The notes: generated by a model not told the origin, from the sequence alone. A stretch of DNA of 64,000 nt from Streptomyces sp. CB09001 (GCF_003369795.1 NZ_CP026730.1:7369001-7433000); one strand, 5' to 3'; shown: positions 17,539 to 26,178, counted from the first letter of the stretch. A program made the numbers and translations.

Positions 17539-18540
17539 CTAGACACTGGCCGGTGGGGTCGCCGGCGTGGGGAGAGGGGGGTTGGCGGCCGTCCGGCGGA
17601 CGCGGACGACGAGGGAGGCATGAGGGGTCGTGCGGTCCAGCGCCAGCAGGCGGGCCCCGTCCAGGGGGTCGCCGAGCGCGGACGTGAGCCGCACGGGGAG
17701 TCCGGAACCGGCGAGGGCGGCGGTCAGCGGCGCCATCAGGGCCGGGCCGAGGCCGGCCAGCCCACCGGTGACGGCCGTGGGCAGCGGCCCGCGGCCCGTG
17801 GTGATCCGGCGGGCCGCCGCGAGCGCGGTCTCGGCCAGGTCGGCGGCGGCGTCCCGGACGATCGCCGCGGCCACGGCGTCCCCCGCGTCGGCGGCCCGGG
17901 CCACCTCGGGGGCGAACGTGGCGGCCGTACGGGCGGGATTGCCGCCCTGTCCGACCGTCACCGGCAGCCGTTCGAGGTCGCCGAAGAGGCCGACGGCGGC
18001 CTGCAGCAGCACGGTGTCCGGGCCTCGCCCGTCGTGGGCGCGCAGGGCCGCCCGCAGTCCGGCCGTGCCGATCCGGGCGCCGCTGCCGTCGTCGCCGAGC
18101 AGCGGGCCCCACCCGTCGACGCGTGCGTACGTCCCGTCGGCGCCGATACCGACCGCGACCGCACCGGTGCCGATCGCCAGCACCACCCCCGCCCGGCCGC
18201 CGAGCGCGCCGGCGTGGGCGGTGACCGCGTCGCTGGTGACAGCCGCCTCCGGGACGGGCAGGTCCTCCAGCAGGGCACCCACCAGGGACCGGGCCGCCGC
18301 GGGGGCCGAAGCCGCTCCGGCGGCGCCCACCAGGACGGACTCCGGCCCGGCACCGCCCGCCTCCCGAAGGAGCGGCTCGACGGCGGCACGCACGGCGGCA
18401 CGCGCCGCGGTCACCCCGTCGGGCGCCGCCAGACCGGGAGCACCCGCCACGGAACTGACGGCCCGTGACGAGTCGGCGCTGTTCCACAGCATGGCGCGGC
18501 AACCGGTCTTCCCGAGATCTACCGCCACTACTGAAGTCAT
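17539..18540 (-). CDS. BadF/BadG/NAGK-type sugar kinase
   Basis: A 333-residue ASKHA-fold kinase. The phosphate-1 motif is VVAVDLGKTGCRAM at the N-terminus. The phosphate-2/adenosine region is VVLAIGTGAVAVGIGADG, followed by GWGPLLGDDGSGARIG. This matches N-acetylglucosamine kinases and the MurK-type kinases that phosphorylate MurNAc and GlcNAc. As first gene of an operon with a symporter and AnmK it probably phosphorylates the imported amino sugar. The ATG at 18540 begins the family sequence; the upstream extension overlaps the promoter. Confidence 0.85.
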   Translation of the reverse strand: MTSVVAVDLGKTGCRAMLWNSADSSRAVSSVAGAPGLAAPDGVTAARAAVRAAVEPLLREAGGAGPESVLVGAAGAASAPAAARSLVGALLEDLPVPEAAVTSDAVTAHAGALGGRAGVVLAIGTGAVAVGIGADGTYARVDGWGPLLGDDGSGARIGTAGLRAALRAHDGRGPDTVLLQAAVGLFGDLERLPVTVGQGGNPARTAATFAPEVARAADAGDAVAAAIVRDAAADLAETALAAARRITTGRGPLPTAVTGGLAGLGPALMAPLTAALAGSGLPVRLTSALGDPLDGARLLALDRTTPHASLVVRVRRTAANPPLPTPATPPASV

Positions 18541-18618
18541 ACGGCTTGCCCTTTGCCCGAGTGACCCGGCACGTCGAGAGCCACCAGGTCGTCGGTGACC
18601 GGTGCGGATCGCCGTCCG

Positions 18619-18710
18619 AGTATGGGAACGCCGCCCTCCGGATGTCAATAAGTAACGTCATGTTGTTCAGTGCGTAACTTTTTGACCCCCTCGGGTCACC
18701 CCATTACCCT
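18619..18710. promoter_or_regulatory. Divergent promoters of the kinase operon and rpiR-type gene
   Basis: On the minus strand TTGACA (18643-18648) and CATACT (18619-18624) are 18 bp apart. On the plus strand TTGACC (18682-18687) and TACCCT (18705-18710) are 17 bp apart. Between the two -35 elements GTAAC occurs twice in direct repeat (18652-18656 and 18674-18678), two helical turns apart. This is the obvious candidate binding site of the RpiR/SIS regulator. Confidence 0.65.
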
Positions 18711-18735
18711 GTGCTCACCACATCCAGGAGGGGCC

Positions 18736-19674
18736 ATGGTCCGCCAGTCCTCGTCCCGCGTGCCGGAGCCGTCCGCCCAGGACGCAGCCCCGCTCGCCGG
18801 CATCCTCACGCGCGTCCGCGCCGCCCGGCCCTCCCTGGCCCCCTCGGAACGGCGGGTGGCCGACGCGGTCCTCGCCGACCCGGGACAGGTCGCGGAACTG
18901 TCCATCCATGCGCTGGCGAAGCGGGCGAGCACCTCGGCGGCCACCGTGATGCGGTTCTGCCGCACCATCGGCACGGGCAACTACCCCCAGTTGCGCCTGG
19001 CCCTGGCGGCCGCCGCCGCCCGGGAGCACGCCCTGGGCGGCGAGCGGGCGGCGCAGGGCGGCACCGACATCAGCCCGACGGACTCGCTGGACCGCATAGT
19101 CAACAAGATCATCTACAACGAGGTGCGGGCCCTGGAGGAATCGGGCGCCGCACTCGACGTCGACGCGCTGGGCCGGGCCGTGGACGCGGTGGCCAAGGCC
19201 CGCAGGGTCGACATCTTCGGCGTGGGCGCCAGCGCGTTCGTCGGCCAGGACCTGCACCAGAAGCTGCACCGCATAGGCCGGATGGCCTTCATCTGGAGCG
19301 ACCGGCACGCGGCGCTCACCGCGACGGCCCTGCTGGCACCCGGCGACGTGGCCCTGGCCGTCTCCCACTCCGGGGAGACCGAGGACACCACCGAGCCCCT
19401 CCAGGCCGCGGCCGAGCGCGGAGCCACCACCATCGCCCTGACCAACGACCCGGGCTCCACACTGGCGACCGCTGCCGACCTGGTGCTGACGACCTGCGCG
19501 CGGGAAACACCGTTCCGCTCCGGCGCGACCGTCAGCCGCATCGCCCAACTGGCCGTCGTCGACTGCCTCTTCGTCGGTGTCGCCCAGCGCTCCTACGACG
19601 CGGCGACCACCGCCCTCGAAGAGACCTACGGAGCCGTCCAGCGCCGTCGGCGCCCCACGCGCCGCACCGGGTGA
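18736..19674 (+). CDS. RpiR-family regulator with SIS sugar-phosphate domain (MurR-like)
   Basis: A 312-residue regulator. The N-terminal HTH_6 domain contains LSIHALAKRASTSAATVMRFCR. The C-terminal SIS domain contains VDIFGVGASAFVGQDLHQKL and VALAVSHSGETEDT, which bind phosphosugars. The ATG at 18736 has an AGGAGG site. It is divergent from the kinase-symporter-anmK operon and probably responds to MurNAc-6-P or a related amino-sugar phosphate, by analogy with MurR. It ends 7 bp from the convergent AlaRS-like gene. Confidence 0.92.
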   Translation: MVRQSSSRVPEPSAQDAAPLAGILTRVRAARPSLAPSERRVADAVLADPGQVAELSIHALAKRASTSAATVMRFCRTIGTGNYPQLRLALAAAAAREHALGGERAAQGGTDISPTDSLDRIVNKIIYNEVRALEESGAALDVDALGRAVDAVAKARRVDIFGVGASAFVGQDLHQKLHRIGRMAFIWSDRHAALTATALLAPGDVALAVSHSGETEDTTEPLQAAAERGATTIALTNDPGSTLATAADLVLTTCARETPFRSGATVSRIAQLAVVDCLFVGVAQRSYDAATTALEETYGAVQRRRRPTRRTG

Positions 19675-19681
19675 CGGCACG

Positions 19682-20896
19682 TCACGACCGCACGGTCCCC
19701 ACGCCTCCCGTTTCCGGATACCCGCCCTCGTGCAGGCCTGTCACCAGCTCTCGCGGCAGACCGTGGGTGTCATGGAGGTAGTGGAAGTCCTCCTCTCCCA
19801 GCGGGCCCCGGAAGCGGGGCCGGGCGAGCACGTTCCGGCCGCGTTCCAGGAGCCGCCGGAACCGGCGCTCCTCCTCCACCAGCAGCCGCCGCACGAGGCC
19901 GGGGAGGCCGGGGTCGCCGTCCTGCCGGAAGTGGTCCAGGGTGTGCGTGATCAACTCGTCCGGCAGGTCACCGAGCCCGCGCGAGGGATCCTCCAGCCAC
20001 AGCACGGTGAGCAGCCGCCGCACCAGGCGCCGCAGCACGTATCCCTGGCCGGTGTTGGACGGGCGGACGCCGTCGCCGACGACCACGACGGCCGACCGGA
20101 GGTGGTCGCAGACCACCCGGAACGACGGTTCGTCCAGCGGCCACAGCGTGGGCAGCAGCCGTCGCCACGGCTCGAAGACGTCGCACTCGAACACCGACGA
20201 CCTGCCCTGCAGAAGCATGGCGAGGCGCTCCAGGCCCATGCCGGTGTCGACGTTGCGCCGCCCGAGCGGCACGAGGCGGCCGTCGTCCAGCCGGCGGTGG
20301 CGCATCATCACGTGGTTCCACACCTCCACCCAGCGGTCGTCGCCCGTGGGCGTGGACCGGGGCGGGGTGTCACCGCTCCACAGGAAGATCTCCGAGTCGG
20401 GTCCGCACGGGCCCACCGGCCCGTTGGACCACCAGTTGTCGTCCACCGTCGGCTCCACGGGAACGCCGCGCTCCTGCCACAGCCGCAGCGACTCGGTGTC
20501 CGGCCCCACCTGCTCACCGCCCCCGTACACGGTGGCGTGCAACAGCCCCGGGTCGACCCCGAAACCCTCGGTGAGCAGCCGGTGGGCCCAGTCGAGGCTC
20601 CGCGAGCCCTCGTAGTCGCCCAGCGACCACGTGCCGAGCATCTCGAAGACCGTCAGATGGGTGCTGTCCCCGACCTCGTCCAGGTCCGTGGTGCGCAGAC
20701 AGCGCTGTACGTTGACCAGCCGCCGGCCCAGCGGGTGGGGGCGGCCCTCCAGGTACGGGGTGAGCGGATGCATGCCGGCGCTGGTGAACAGCACCGGATC
20801 GCCCGGCTCGGGCAGCAGCGTCGAGCCGGTGATCCGGCGATGACCCTGATCCTCGTAGTACTCGACGAACGTGCGGATGACATGCTCGGTGTCCAT
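19682..20896 (-). CDS. Stand-alone truncated alanyl-tRNA synthetase paralogue
   Basis: A 404-residue class II synthetase paralogue that corresponds only to the catalytic and tRNA-acceptor-recognition part of AlaRS, which normally has about 880 residues. Recognisable blocks are the FTSAGMHPLTPYL motif, the motif 2 region FEMLGTWSLGDY, motif 3 as DTGMGLERLAMLLQG, and the tRNA-binding GQGYVLRRLVRRLL. The editing and C-Ala domains are absent. It may form Ala-AMP or Ala-tRNA for a dedicated use, confer resistance to an AlaRS inhibitor, or act on another carrier; the sequence does not decide. It is preceded by a 22-codon leader ORF and RNA hairpins. Confidence 0.85.
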   Translation of the reverse strand: MDTEHVIRTFVEYYEDQGHRRITGSTLLPEPGDPVLFTSAGMHPLTPYLEGRPHPLGRRLVNVQRCLRTTDLDEVGDSTHLTVFEMLGTWSLGDYEGSRSLDWAHRLLTEGFGVDPGLLHATVYGGGEQVGPDTESLRLWQERGVPVEPTVDDNWWSNGPVGPCGPDSEIFLWSGDTPPRSTPTGDDRWVEVWNHVMMRHRRLDDGRLVPLGRRNVDTGMGLERLAMLLQGRSSVFECDVFEPWRRLLPTLWPLDEPSFRVVCDHLRSAVVVVGDGVRPSNTGQGYVLRRLVRRLLTVLWLEDPSRGLGDLPDELITHTLDHFRQDGDPGLPGLVRRLLVEEERRFRRLLERGRNVLARPRFRGPLGEEDFHYLHDTHGLPRELVTGLHEGGYPETGGVGTVRS

Positions 20897-20905
20897 GGGG
20901 TGAAT

Positions 20906-21021
20906 CCTTCGCTCAGAGGCGGGAGACGCACCGGAGAACGGAACCGTGCGGTCCTCGCATCTGGGCGAAGGTGGCGGAGCGCCACGTGAACCACCGACGG
21001 GCCGTTTCCGGTCGCCGGTGG
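20906..21021 (-). promoter_or_regulatory. Structured 5' leader of the AlaRS-like gene with sequestered ribosome site
   Basis: In the minus-strand RNA a stem with a GAAA loop can form from 21021-21009 and 21004-20991. Next comes a 6-bp stem GTGGCG/CGCCAC with a 3-base loop (20985-20971). CCTTCGC (20971-20965) is complementary to GCGAAGG (20912-20906), which contains the ribosome site of the AlaRS-like gene. This could couple translation of the synthetase to leader translation. Confidence 0.5.
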
Positions 21022-21034
21022 GAAAGGGGGAAGG

Positions 21035-21103
21035 TCAGACGGCGGCAACCGGCGAGCTGGTCGCTCGCGCGGTCGCGAAGATGATCCTGCCGATGACGTT
21101 CAT
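21035..21103 (-). CDS. 22-residue leader peptide upstream of the AlaRS-like gene
   Basis: A small open frame starts at an ATG at 21103 and ends with TGA at 21037-21035. The peptide begins MNVIGRIIF; residues 10, 12, 14, 20 and 21 are Ala. A -10-like TATCTT (21115-21110) lies 6 bases before the ATG, so the transcript would be leaderless. The gap to the synthetase start is 138 nt and is full of potential hairpins. An attenuator-type leader is the simplest reading, but no experimental homologue is recalled. Confidence 0.5.
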   Translation of the reverse strand: MNVIGRIIFATARATSSPVAAV

Positions 21104-21223
21104 GGCACGAAGATAACGCTCCGGGCGCGTGCGAGCACCCGGATATTCCCGCAACCGCGCCGCCCCGTCCGGGAGTCCCTACCTTGGTAGGGACAGCGCG
21201 GGCCGACGGATACGGGGGAGCAC

Positions 21224-21985
21224 ATGGCCGACTTCCATCCCTTCAGCAGACGAGAGCCTCTCACCCGGACGCTGCTCACCTCGCTGTGGGCGCTCATCCC
21301 CGTCCTGACCCTCGGACTCGGCACGCTGCCCCTGATGATCCACGCGACGGTGCGCACCAAGAGCCCGGCGCAGGCACTGGCCACCGTGCCCTACGGTGTG
21401 GCGGCCGCGCTGTTCGTCACCTTCGACCCGGACGTGTCCGCCACGTACGAGGTCGTGTTCGGCGCCGCCATGTTCTTCAACATCCTCGTCGGGACCGGTC
21501 ACGCGTTCGCCATCCGGTCCCGGGTGTGGCAGCGCCCCGACGCGGAGCTGCTGTACCCGCTGCAGAGCCGGCAGCGGGCCCTGCTCGCCGCGCACCGCGA
21601 CGAGCGGGCGGCGCGGGAGACCGCGCGGGACATCGCCGCCGTCGACCCGCGACAGGCGGTCGAACTGGGCATCGGCCGTGTCGACCTGGCCGACCGGGCG
21701 TTTCCCGACGGCGGTCTCGTCGACGTCAACAACGTGCCCGCCGGCGTCCTGGCCCGCCACCTGACCCTGTCCGACGAACAGGCCGCGGCTGCCGTGCGGA
21801 TGCGGGCGGCGGTCGGTGGCTTCGCCTCCGTCGAGGACCTGTCCGTCACCATGGACCTGCCGCCGCGGCATCTGGACGCGGTCGCGGACCGGTTGCTCTT
21901 CCTGCCCCCGCAGGAAGGGGCGAGCCGAGACCGCCCGTCCACCCGGCCCGGGCAACGGACCACGCGGTCGAACCCGCCCTCGTAA
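21224..21985 (+). CDS. Membrane protein with C-terminal helix-hairpin-helix domain
   Basis: A 253-residue protein. Residues about 14-100 contain three hydrophobic segments (LLTSLWALIPVLTLGLG, ALATVPYGVAAALFVTF, VVFGAAMFFNILVGTG). The C-terminal part VDVNNVPAGVLARHLTLSDEQA and GGFASVEDLSVTMDLPPRHLD matches the helix-hairpin-helix repeat of ComEA-like proteins (PF12836 type). The last about 25 residues are disordered. The ATG has a GGGGGAG site. Its function is unknown; the HHH part may bind DNA or act as a protein-interaction module inside the cell. Confidence 0.75.
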   Translation: MADFHPFSRREPLTRTLLTSLWALIPVLTLGLGTLPLMIHATVRTKSPAQALATVPYGVAAALFVTFDPDVSATYEVVFGAAMFFNILVGTGHAFAIRSRVWQRPDAELLYPLQSRQRALLAAHRDERAARETARDIAAVDPRQAVELGIGRVDLADRAFPDGGLVDVNNVPAGVLARHLTLSDEQAAAAVRMRAAVGGFASVEDLSVTMDLPPRHLDAVADRLLFLPPQEGASRDRPSTRPGQRTTRSNPPS

Positions 21986-22032
21986 CCACCCCGGCGCACC
22001 TCCGAAATGGACGCACCGCACTTCCTGGGCGA

Positions 22033-23312
22033 CTACCGGGACGTGGCGGAGCCCGCCCGGCTTGGCGGAACGGGAAGGTCTCCCGCCCACACGGCAGGGA
22101 CGCGGTCCGACCACGGCTGTGCCTGTTCGAGCTGTCCGGCGAGGCGGAAGAGCAGCCCTTCGAGTCCGTAACCGGCGGCGAACTGCATGCCGATCGGAAG
22201 TCCCGTCCCGGTGTCGGTGGTCACCGGCACGGACATGGCCGGTGTGCCCGCCACGTTGAACGCCATGGTGAACGGGGAGTGGTCGTTGAGCCGTTCGATC
22301 CAGCCGAGGCCGTCGAGCGCCTCCGTGCCCTCGCCGTAGGCGCCCAGCGGCGGGGGCAGCTCCGGCAGGGTGGGGGTGAGCAGCAGGTCGTGGGTGCCGA
22401 AGTACCGCGCCAGGCCGCGGGCGACGCGATTGCGGATCGCGAGGGCGGTGACGAACTGGGGGCCGCTGACCCGTTGCCCGTAACGGTGGGCGGCCAGCGT
22501 CGCCGGTTCGAGGGACGAGGAGTCGAGGGGGCGGCCGAGGGCTGCCGACAGGTCGTCGACCGTGGCCGCGAGATTCGCGGTCGACAGACGGGCGTTGGCC
22601 AGCACGAACTCCTCCCAGTCGGCACCGAGGTCGACCGTGACCTCCTCCGTGCGGTGTCCGAGGGATTCGAGCAGCCGCACGGTGCGCTCCAGCGCCTCTG
22701 CCACCGGGCCGGCGGTGGGGCGCCCGCCCCAGGCCCGGGCGAGGACCCCGATCCGCAGCGAGCCCGGCGGGCGCGCGACTTCCTCCGCGTAGGGGCGGGA
22801 CGGCTGCTCGGCGAAGTAGGGGTCGCCCGGCTCCGGGCCGCGTATCAGATCGAGCAGCGCCGCGCTGTCCCGTACGGTGCGGCTGACGCTGCCCTGGACG
22901 GCCAGCCCGTTGAATCCCTCGTCGAGCGCGGGGCCCATGGAGACCCGGCCACGGGTGGGCTTCAGCCCGAAGAGACCGTTGTACGCGGCGGGGATGCGCA
23001 GCGAGCCGGCCGCATCGGTCGCGTGGGCGAGGGGGACCGCTCCGGCCGCGACGGCCGCGGCCGCGCCGCCGCTGGATCCACCGGCCCCCCGCCGGAGGTC
23101 CCACGGATTGCGGGTCGGGCCGTACAGCACCGGTTCCGTGGTGATGCTGTAGGCCAGCTCCGGCGTCGCGGTACGCCCGAGGGTCACAAGGCCCGCGCGG
23201 CGGAAGCGTCGCATCAGGAAGGAGTCGGAGCGGGCGACGTGCCCGGCCGCGAGACGGCTGCCCATCTCCGTGCGCCGGCCCGCCATGGCGACCCCGAAGT
23301 CCTTGATCAACC
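22033..23312 (-). pseudogene. 5'-truncated amidase (amidase-signature family)
   Basis: Amidase-signature sequence runs from IKDFGVAMAGRRTEMGSR (near 23312) through the Gly/Ser motif GAGGSSGGAAAAVAAG and LFGLKPTRGRVS to a complete C-terminus. The usual first 60-70 residues ahead of the catalytic Lys are missing. Upstream in the same frame the sequence has AT-ended codons and no family similarity, while the opposite strand there reads as the end of a tetR gene. The catalytic Lys may survive, but no proper start or ribosome site is seen. Most likely a remnant; a short functional form cannot be excluded. Confidence 0.65.
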
Positions 23313-23442
23313 GGACCCCGAACAGGTCGCGGCCCAGATCACCTTCGTCCTCGAAGGGGCGCAGGTCAGCACACAGAACGGAAGCGTCGACCGGGCGGGG
23401 GAGCGGTTGATGCGCATCGTCGAGGCGATCGTGGACCAGTAG
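23313..23442 (+). pseudogene. 3' remnant of a tetR-type gene
   Basis: About 42 codons from DPEQVAAQITFVLEGAQ to RLMRIVEAIVDQ and a TAG stop look like the last helices of a TetR ligand-binding domain. Third codon positions are strongly G/C in this frame and not in the overlapping amidase frame, supporting coding origin. No HTH or start is present upstream; the sequence switches directly to the amidase on the other strand. The original pair would have been divergent (amidase left, tetR right). Confidence 0.55.
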
Positions 23443-23497
23443 CGGAACGGGATCGGGCCGGACCACACCGGTGCCGCGGGCTTCCGGGTGGTGGGCG

Positions 23498-24436
23498 CTA
23501 CTCCGGCGGGCCCGTCGCCCAGGAGGGCAGCCAGGTGTCCTCGGGCAGCGGGGCCAGGTTCGCGAAGTGGGCGACGACCGCCCGGAGTCCCGGGTGTGGA
23601 TTCTCCCGGGGGACCAGGAGCGAGAGCGGGTAGGCGAGCGTCGGACCCGCGATCGGGATGCGGCGCAGATCGTGGCCGGTCGGCCAGACGTACCGGTCGC
23701 GCGAGCCCACGAGGGTGGCCACGTCGTCGGAGTCGGCGAGGATGTCGAGGAGCACCTCGTTGCCGAAGTTCGGGCCCGCGGCGTCCACACGGAGGCCGAA
23801 CCCGGTGATGAGCTGATCGTAGAAATCGGCCCATTCGCTGCCCGGCGCGATACCGGGCACCCAGATCCGGTGCCCGCGCAGCCGGGCCGGTGCCACGGTG
23901 CGTGCGGAGGCGAGCGGGTGTCTCGGGCCGACGACGAGTTCCAGCGGGGAGTGGAACGCGTGGATCATCCGCACCTCGGGCGGCAGCGCGGCCGGGTCGG
24001 TGACCGAGCGGAAGGAGGCGTCCACGTCGCCCGCCTGTACGGCGGCCACCGCCAGACGCGGGTCGTCGACCTTCAGCGTCACCACGTCGAGCGCGGTTCC
24101 GGGATGTGAGCGCCAGTAGTCGTGCAGGACGACGGCCTGCGCGGACCGCAGGCCCAGGACGTCGATCCGCAGCGCCCGCGAGCCGCGTCGGATGGCGGTG
24201 ACGGCGCGGTCGACGTTCTCGACGAGGTTCCGGGCGTGCGGCAGGAAAGCCTGCCCGTCGAGCGTCAGCTCGACCCCTCGGGCGGTGCGGGTGAACAGCC
24301 GGACGTCCAGTGCGCGCTCCAGGGCCGCGATCCGTTTCGACACGGCCTGCTGCGTCACGCCCAGCTCGTCGGCAGCGTGCCGCAGCTGTCCCAGCTCGGC
24401 CGCGCGGACGAACGATCGCACCGCCTCGGTATCCAT
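23498..24436 (-). CDS. LysR-family transcriptional regulator
   Basis: A 312-residue LysR protein. The N-terminal winged HTH (VRSFVRAAELGQLRHAADELGVTQQAVSKRI) is intact, as is the effector domain with RIDVLGLRSAQAV and LELVVGPRHPLA. The ATG at 24436 is the natural family start. Its flanks are both decayed: a tetR remnant is 55 bp downstream of its stop and another is 73 bp upstream of its start. It may therefore have lost its own divergent target gene. Confidence 0.9.
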   Translation of the reverse strand: MDTEAVRSFVRAAELGQLRHAADELGVTQQAVSKRIAALERALDVRLFTRTARGVELTLDGQAFLPHARNLVENVDRAVTAIRRGSRALRIDVLGLRSAQAVVLHDYWRSHPGTALDVVTLKVDDPRLAVAAVQAGDVDASFRSVTDPAALPPEVRMIHAFHSPLELVVGPRHPLASARTVAPARLRGHRIWVPGIAPGSEWADFYDQLITGFGLRVDAAGPNFGNEVLLDILADSDDVATLVGSRDRYVWPTGHDLRRIPIAGPTLAYPLSLLVPRENPHPGLRAVVAHFANLAPLPEDTWLPSWATGPPE

Positions 24437-24509
24437 GGGGTGAGCATAGGGCTGCCCAACCGATGGTTGTGGCTCACGCGTGCGCTCCGTGCTGACCAGG
24501 GTGGGACGA

Positions 24510-24635
24510 TCAGCGGTCCCGGCCGGTCCGGGCCGGGTCCTGCGCGCGCCTCACCTGCTGTTCCAGTCCTTCGAGGATGAGGGCCAGACCGGCCTCGAAG
24601 GCGGACTCGTGGTCCATCGGCGGCACGTCCAGGCC
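24510..24635 (-). pseudogene. 3' remnant of a second tetR-type gene
   Basis: The last about 40 codons of a TetR_C_1-type regulator remain: MDHESAFEAGLALILEGLEQQ, then a basic tail and TGA at 24512-24510. Third positions are G/C-rich in this frame. The sequence changes at about 24635 into a flavin monooxygenase on the other strand. The intact pair at 47843-49713 shows the same divergent tetR/monooxygenase order that this remnant must once have had. Confidence 0.55.
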
Positions 24636-25241
24636 TACTGGTTCGTCCCGCGCATCGCGTCGGACAGCAACGTCCGGGACACCTACCACGCGCCCGGCGG
24701 CCGGATGATCATGCGCAGGAGCCACAACCCGACGGAGACCCAGGTCTACTTCGTGCTGCGGGAACGGTCCGCGCAGGCCTCGGCCGTCCACCGGGAACCG
24801 GTCGAACGCCAACGGCGTTTCTGGGCCGACCGGTTCCGCGACGCGGGATGGCAGACCGCGCGGTTCCTCGACGGCATGGAACGGACAAAGATCTTCTACT
24901 CCCAGGAGGTCGTTCAGGTGCGTACGGACACCTGGTCCAAGGGCCGCGTGGTCCTGGTCGGCGAGCTCAACCGGCACGGCCACGACCTGCCCACCGCCCT
25001 GGCCAACTACGACACCGTGCTGCGGCCCTTCGTGGACGAGATCCAGGCCGAGGTGAAACCGCGCCTCCTGCGCCTGGACATGCCCGGCAGCCGGCTGGCC
25101 GTCGACGCCCTCCACGCGGTCACGGCTCTCGCCTGCCGACTGCGCGTCCCCGATCTCGTCGCGCGTCACTCGAAGACCGACCGGGGCGGTGACTGGCGGC
25201 TCCCCGACATGCCGAAGGGCCGAAGCCTCGACGCCGCATGA
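24636..25241 (+). pseudogene. FAD-dependent monooxygenase remnant, 5'-truncated with internal deletion
   Basis: The C-terminal two-thirds of a PHBH-fold aromatic monooxygenase begins abruptly at YWFVPRIASDS. The N-terminal GxGxxG FAD domain is absent. At WSKGRVVLVGE (about 24955) the conserved GDAA...P FAD-binding segment of roughly 25-30 residues is missing, and the sequence resumes at ELNRHGHDLPTALANYD. Both losses remove flavin-binding parts, so the product cannot work. The 5' junction abuts the tetR remnant. Confidence 0.7.
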
Positions 25242-25338
25242 GGTGCGCGCCGGGCGGTGCCGGGGCGCGCCCCTCGGTGCCATAACCTCGTCCGTGGGAA
25301 CGGCGGTTGCCATGTGTGTCCACACCGAGGAGGCGGCG

Positions 25339-26178
25339 GTGCTCAAATGGGGCGGCTCGCGATTGCTCGTCTGCGCGCTGGCGCTGGCCTGCGTGGCACT
25401 GGTGGGGCCCAGCGCCCCCGGCGGTGCCCTGTCCGGCAGGTCGCTGCCCGTCGAAGCCGTCAAGGACGTCGTACCCGACCGGGTCATGACGTGGAACCTG
25501 TGCAACCCGTGCGACGCGAGCAACCTCGACCGGGCCGCGGAGATGGCCGCGCACGCGCCCCAGGTCATCGGCATGCAGGAAGCCTGCGCACGTGACGTCG
25601 ACAGGATCCGGGACTACCTGGAGGCCTTCCACGGGCTGGTCTACCACGTCGCACACGGGTCGGTCCTGCAGAACTGGGGCCGCTGCGGGGGAGCGCCGTG
25701 GAATCCCGGGGGCTTCGGCCAGGCCATCCTGTCGGCGGCACCGATCACGGACGCGGTCAACGTCGAGTACCCCGACGGCGGATCCGAGGACCGCGGGTAC
25801 CTCGCCGTCACCACCGAGGTCGGCGGCCGGCCCGTCCGGGTGTTCAACACGCACCTCGCCCAACGGCGTCAGGAGGAGTTCAGGACGGACCAGGTCCGCG
25901 TACTCGCCAAGGAAGTCGCCCGGCACGAACGCGCCATAGTCGTCGGCGACTTCAACGCCGTGCCGGAAGCCGGCGAACTCGACCCCATGTGGTCCCTGGC
26001 CACGGACACCGACCCGCAGTGCCACCCCGCGCCCGTCGGCACCTGCGAGCCGACCACGGACTGGCAGAGCAAGTTCGACTACGTCTTCCTGCGCGGCGTC
26101 GCCCCGCGCGAGCACCGCGTGGTCCGCACGGCGCACTCGGACCACGACATGCTCTACGCCGACGTGGACGTCACCTGA
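25339..26178 (+). CDS. Secreted endonuclease/exonuclease/phosphatase-family protein
   Basis: A 279-residue secreted phosphodiesterase-fold protein. The signal peptide LLVCALALACVALVG is followed by the EEP motifs MTWNLCNPC, QEAC (metal-binding Glu), NTHLAQ, VGDFNAVP (catalytic Asp/Asn) and SDHDMLYADV (catalytic Asp/His). GTG at 25339 is preferred over ATG at 25312 because GAGGAGG lies 5 bases upstream. Substrates could be nucleic acid, sphingomyelin or inositol phosphates. Four or more Cys in the mature part may form disulphides. Confidence 0.85.
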   Translation: MLKWGGSRLLVCALALACVALVGPSAPGGALSGRSLPVEAVKDVVPDRVMTWNLCNPCDASNLDRAAEMAAHAPQVIGMQEACARDVDRIRDYLEAFHGLVYHVAHGSVLQNWGRCGGAPWNPGGFGQAILSAAPITDAVNVEYPDGGSEDRGYLAVTTEVGGRPVRVFNTHLAQRRQEEFRTDQVRVLAKEVARHERAIVVGDFNAVPEAGELDPMWSLATDTDPQCHPAPVGTCEPTTDWQSKFDYVFLRGVAPREHRVVRTAHSDHDMLYADVDVT

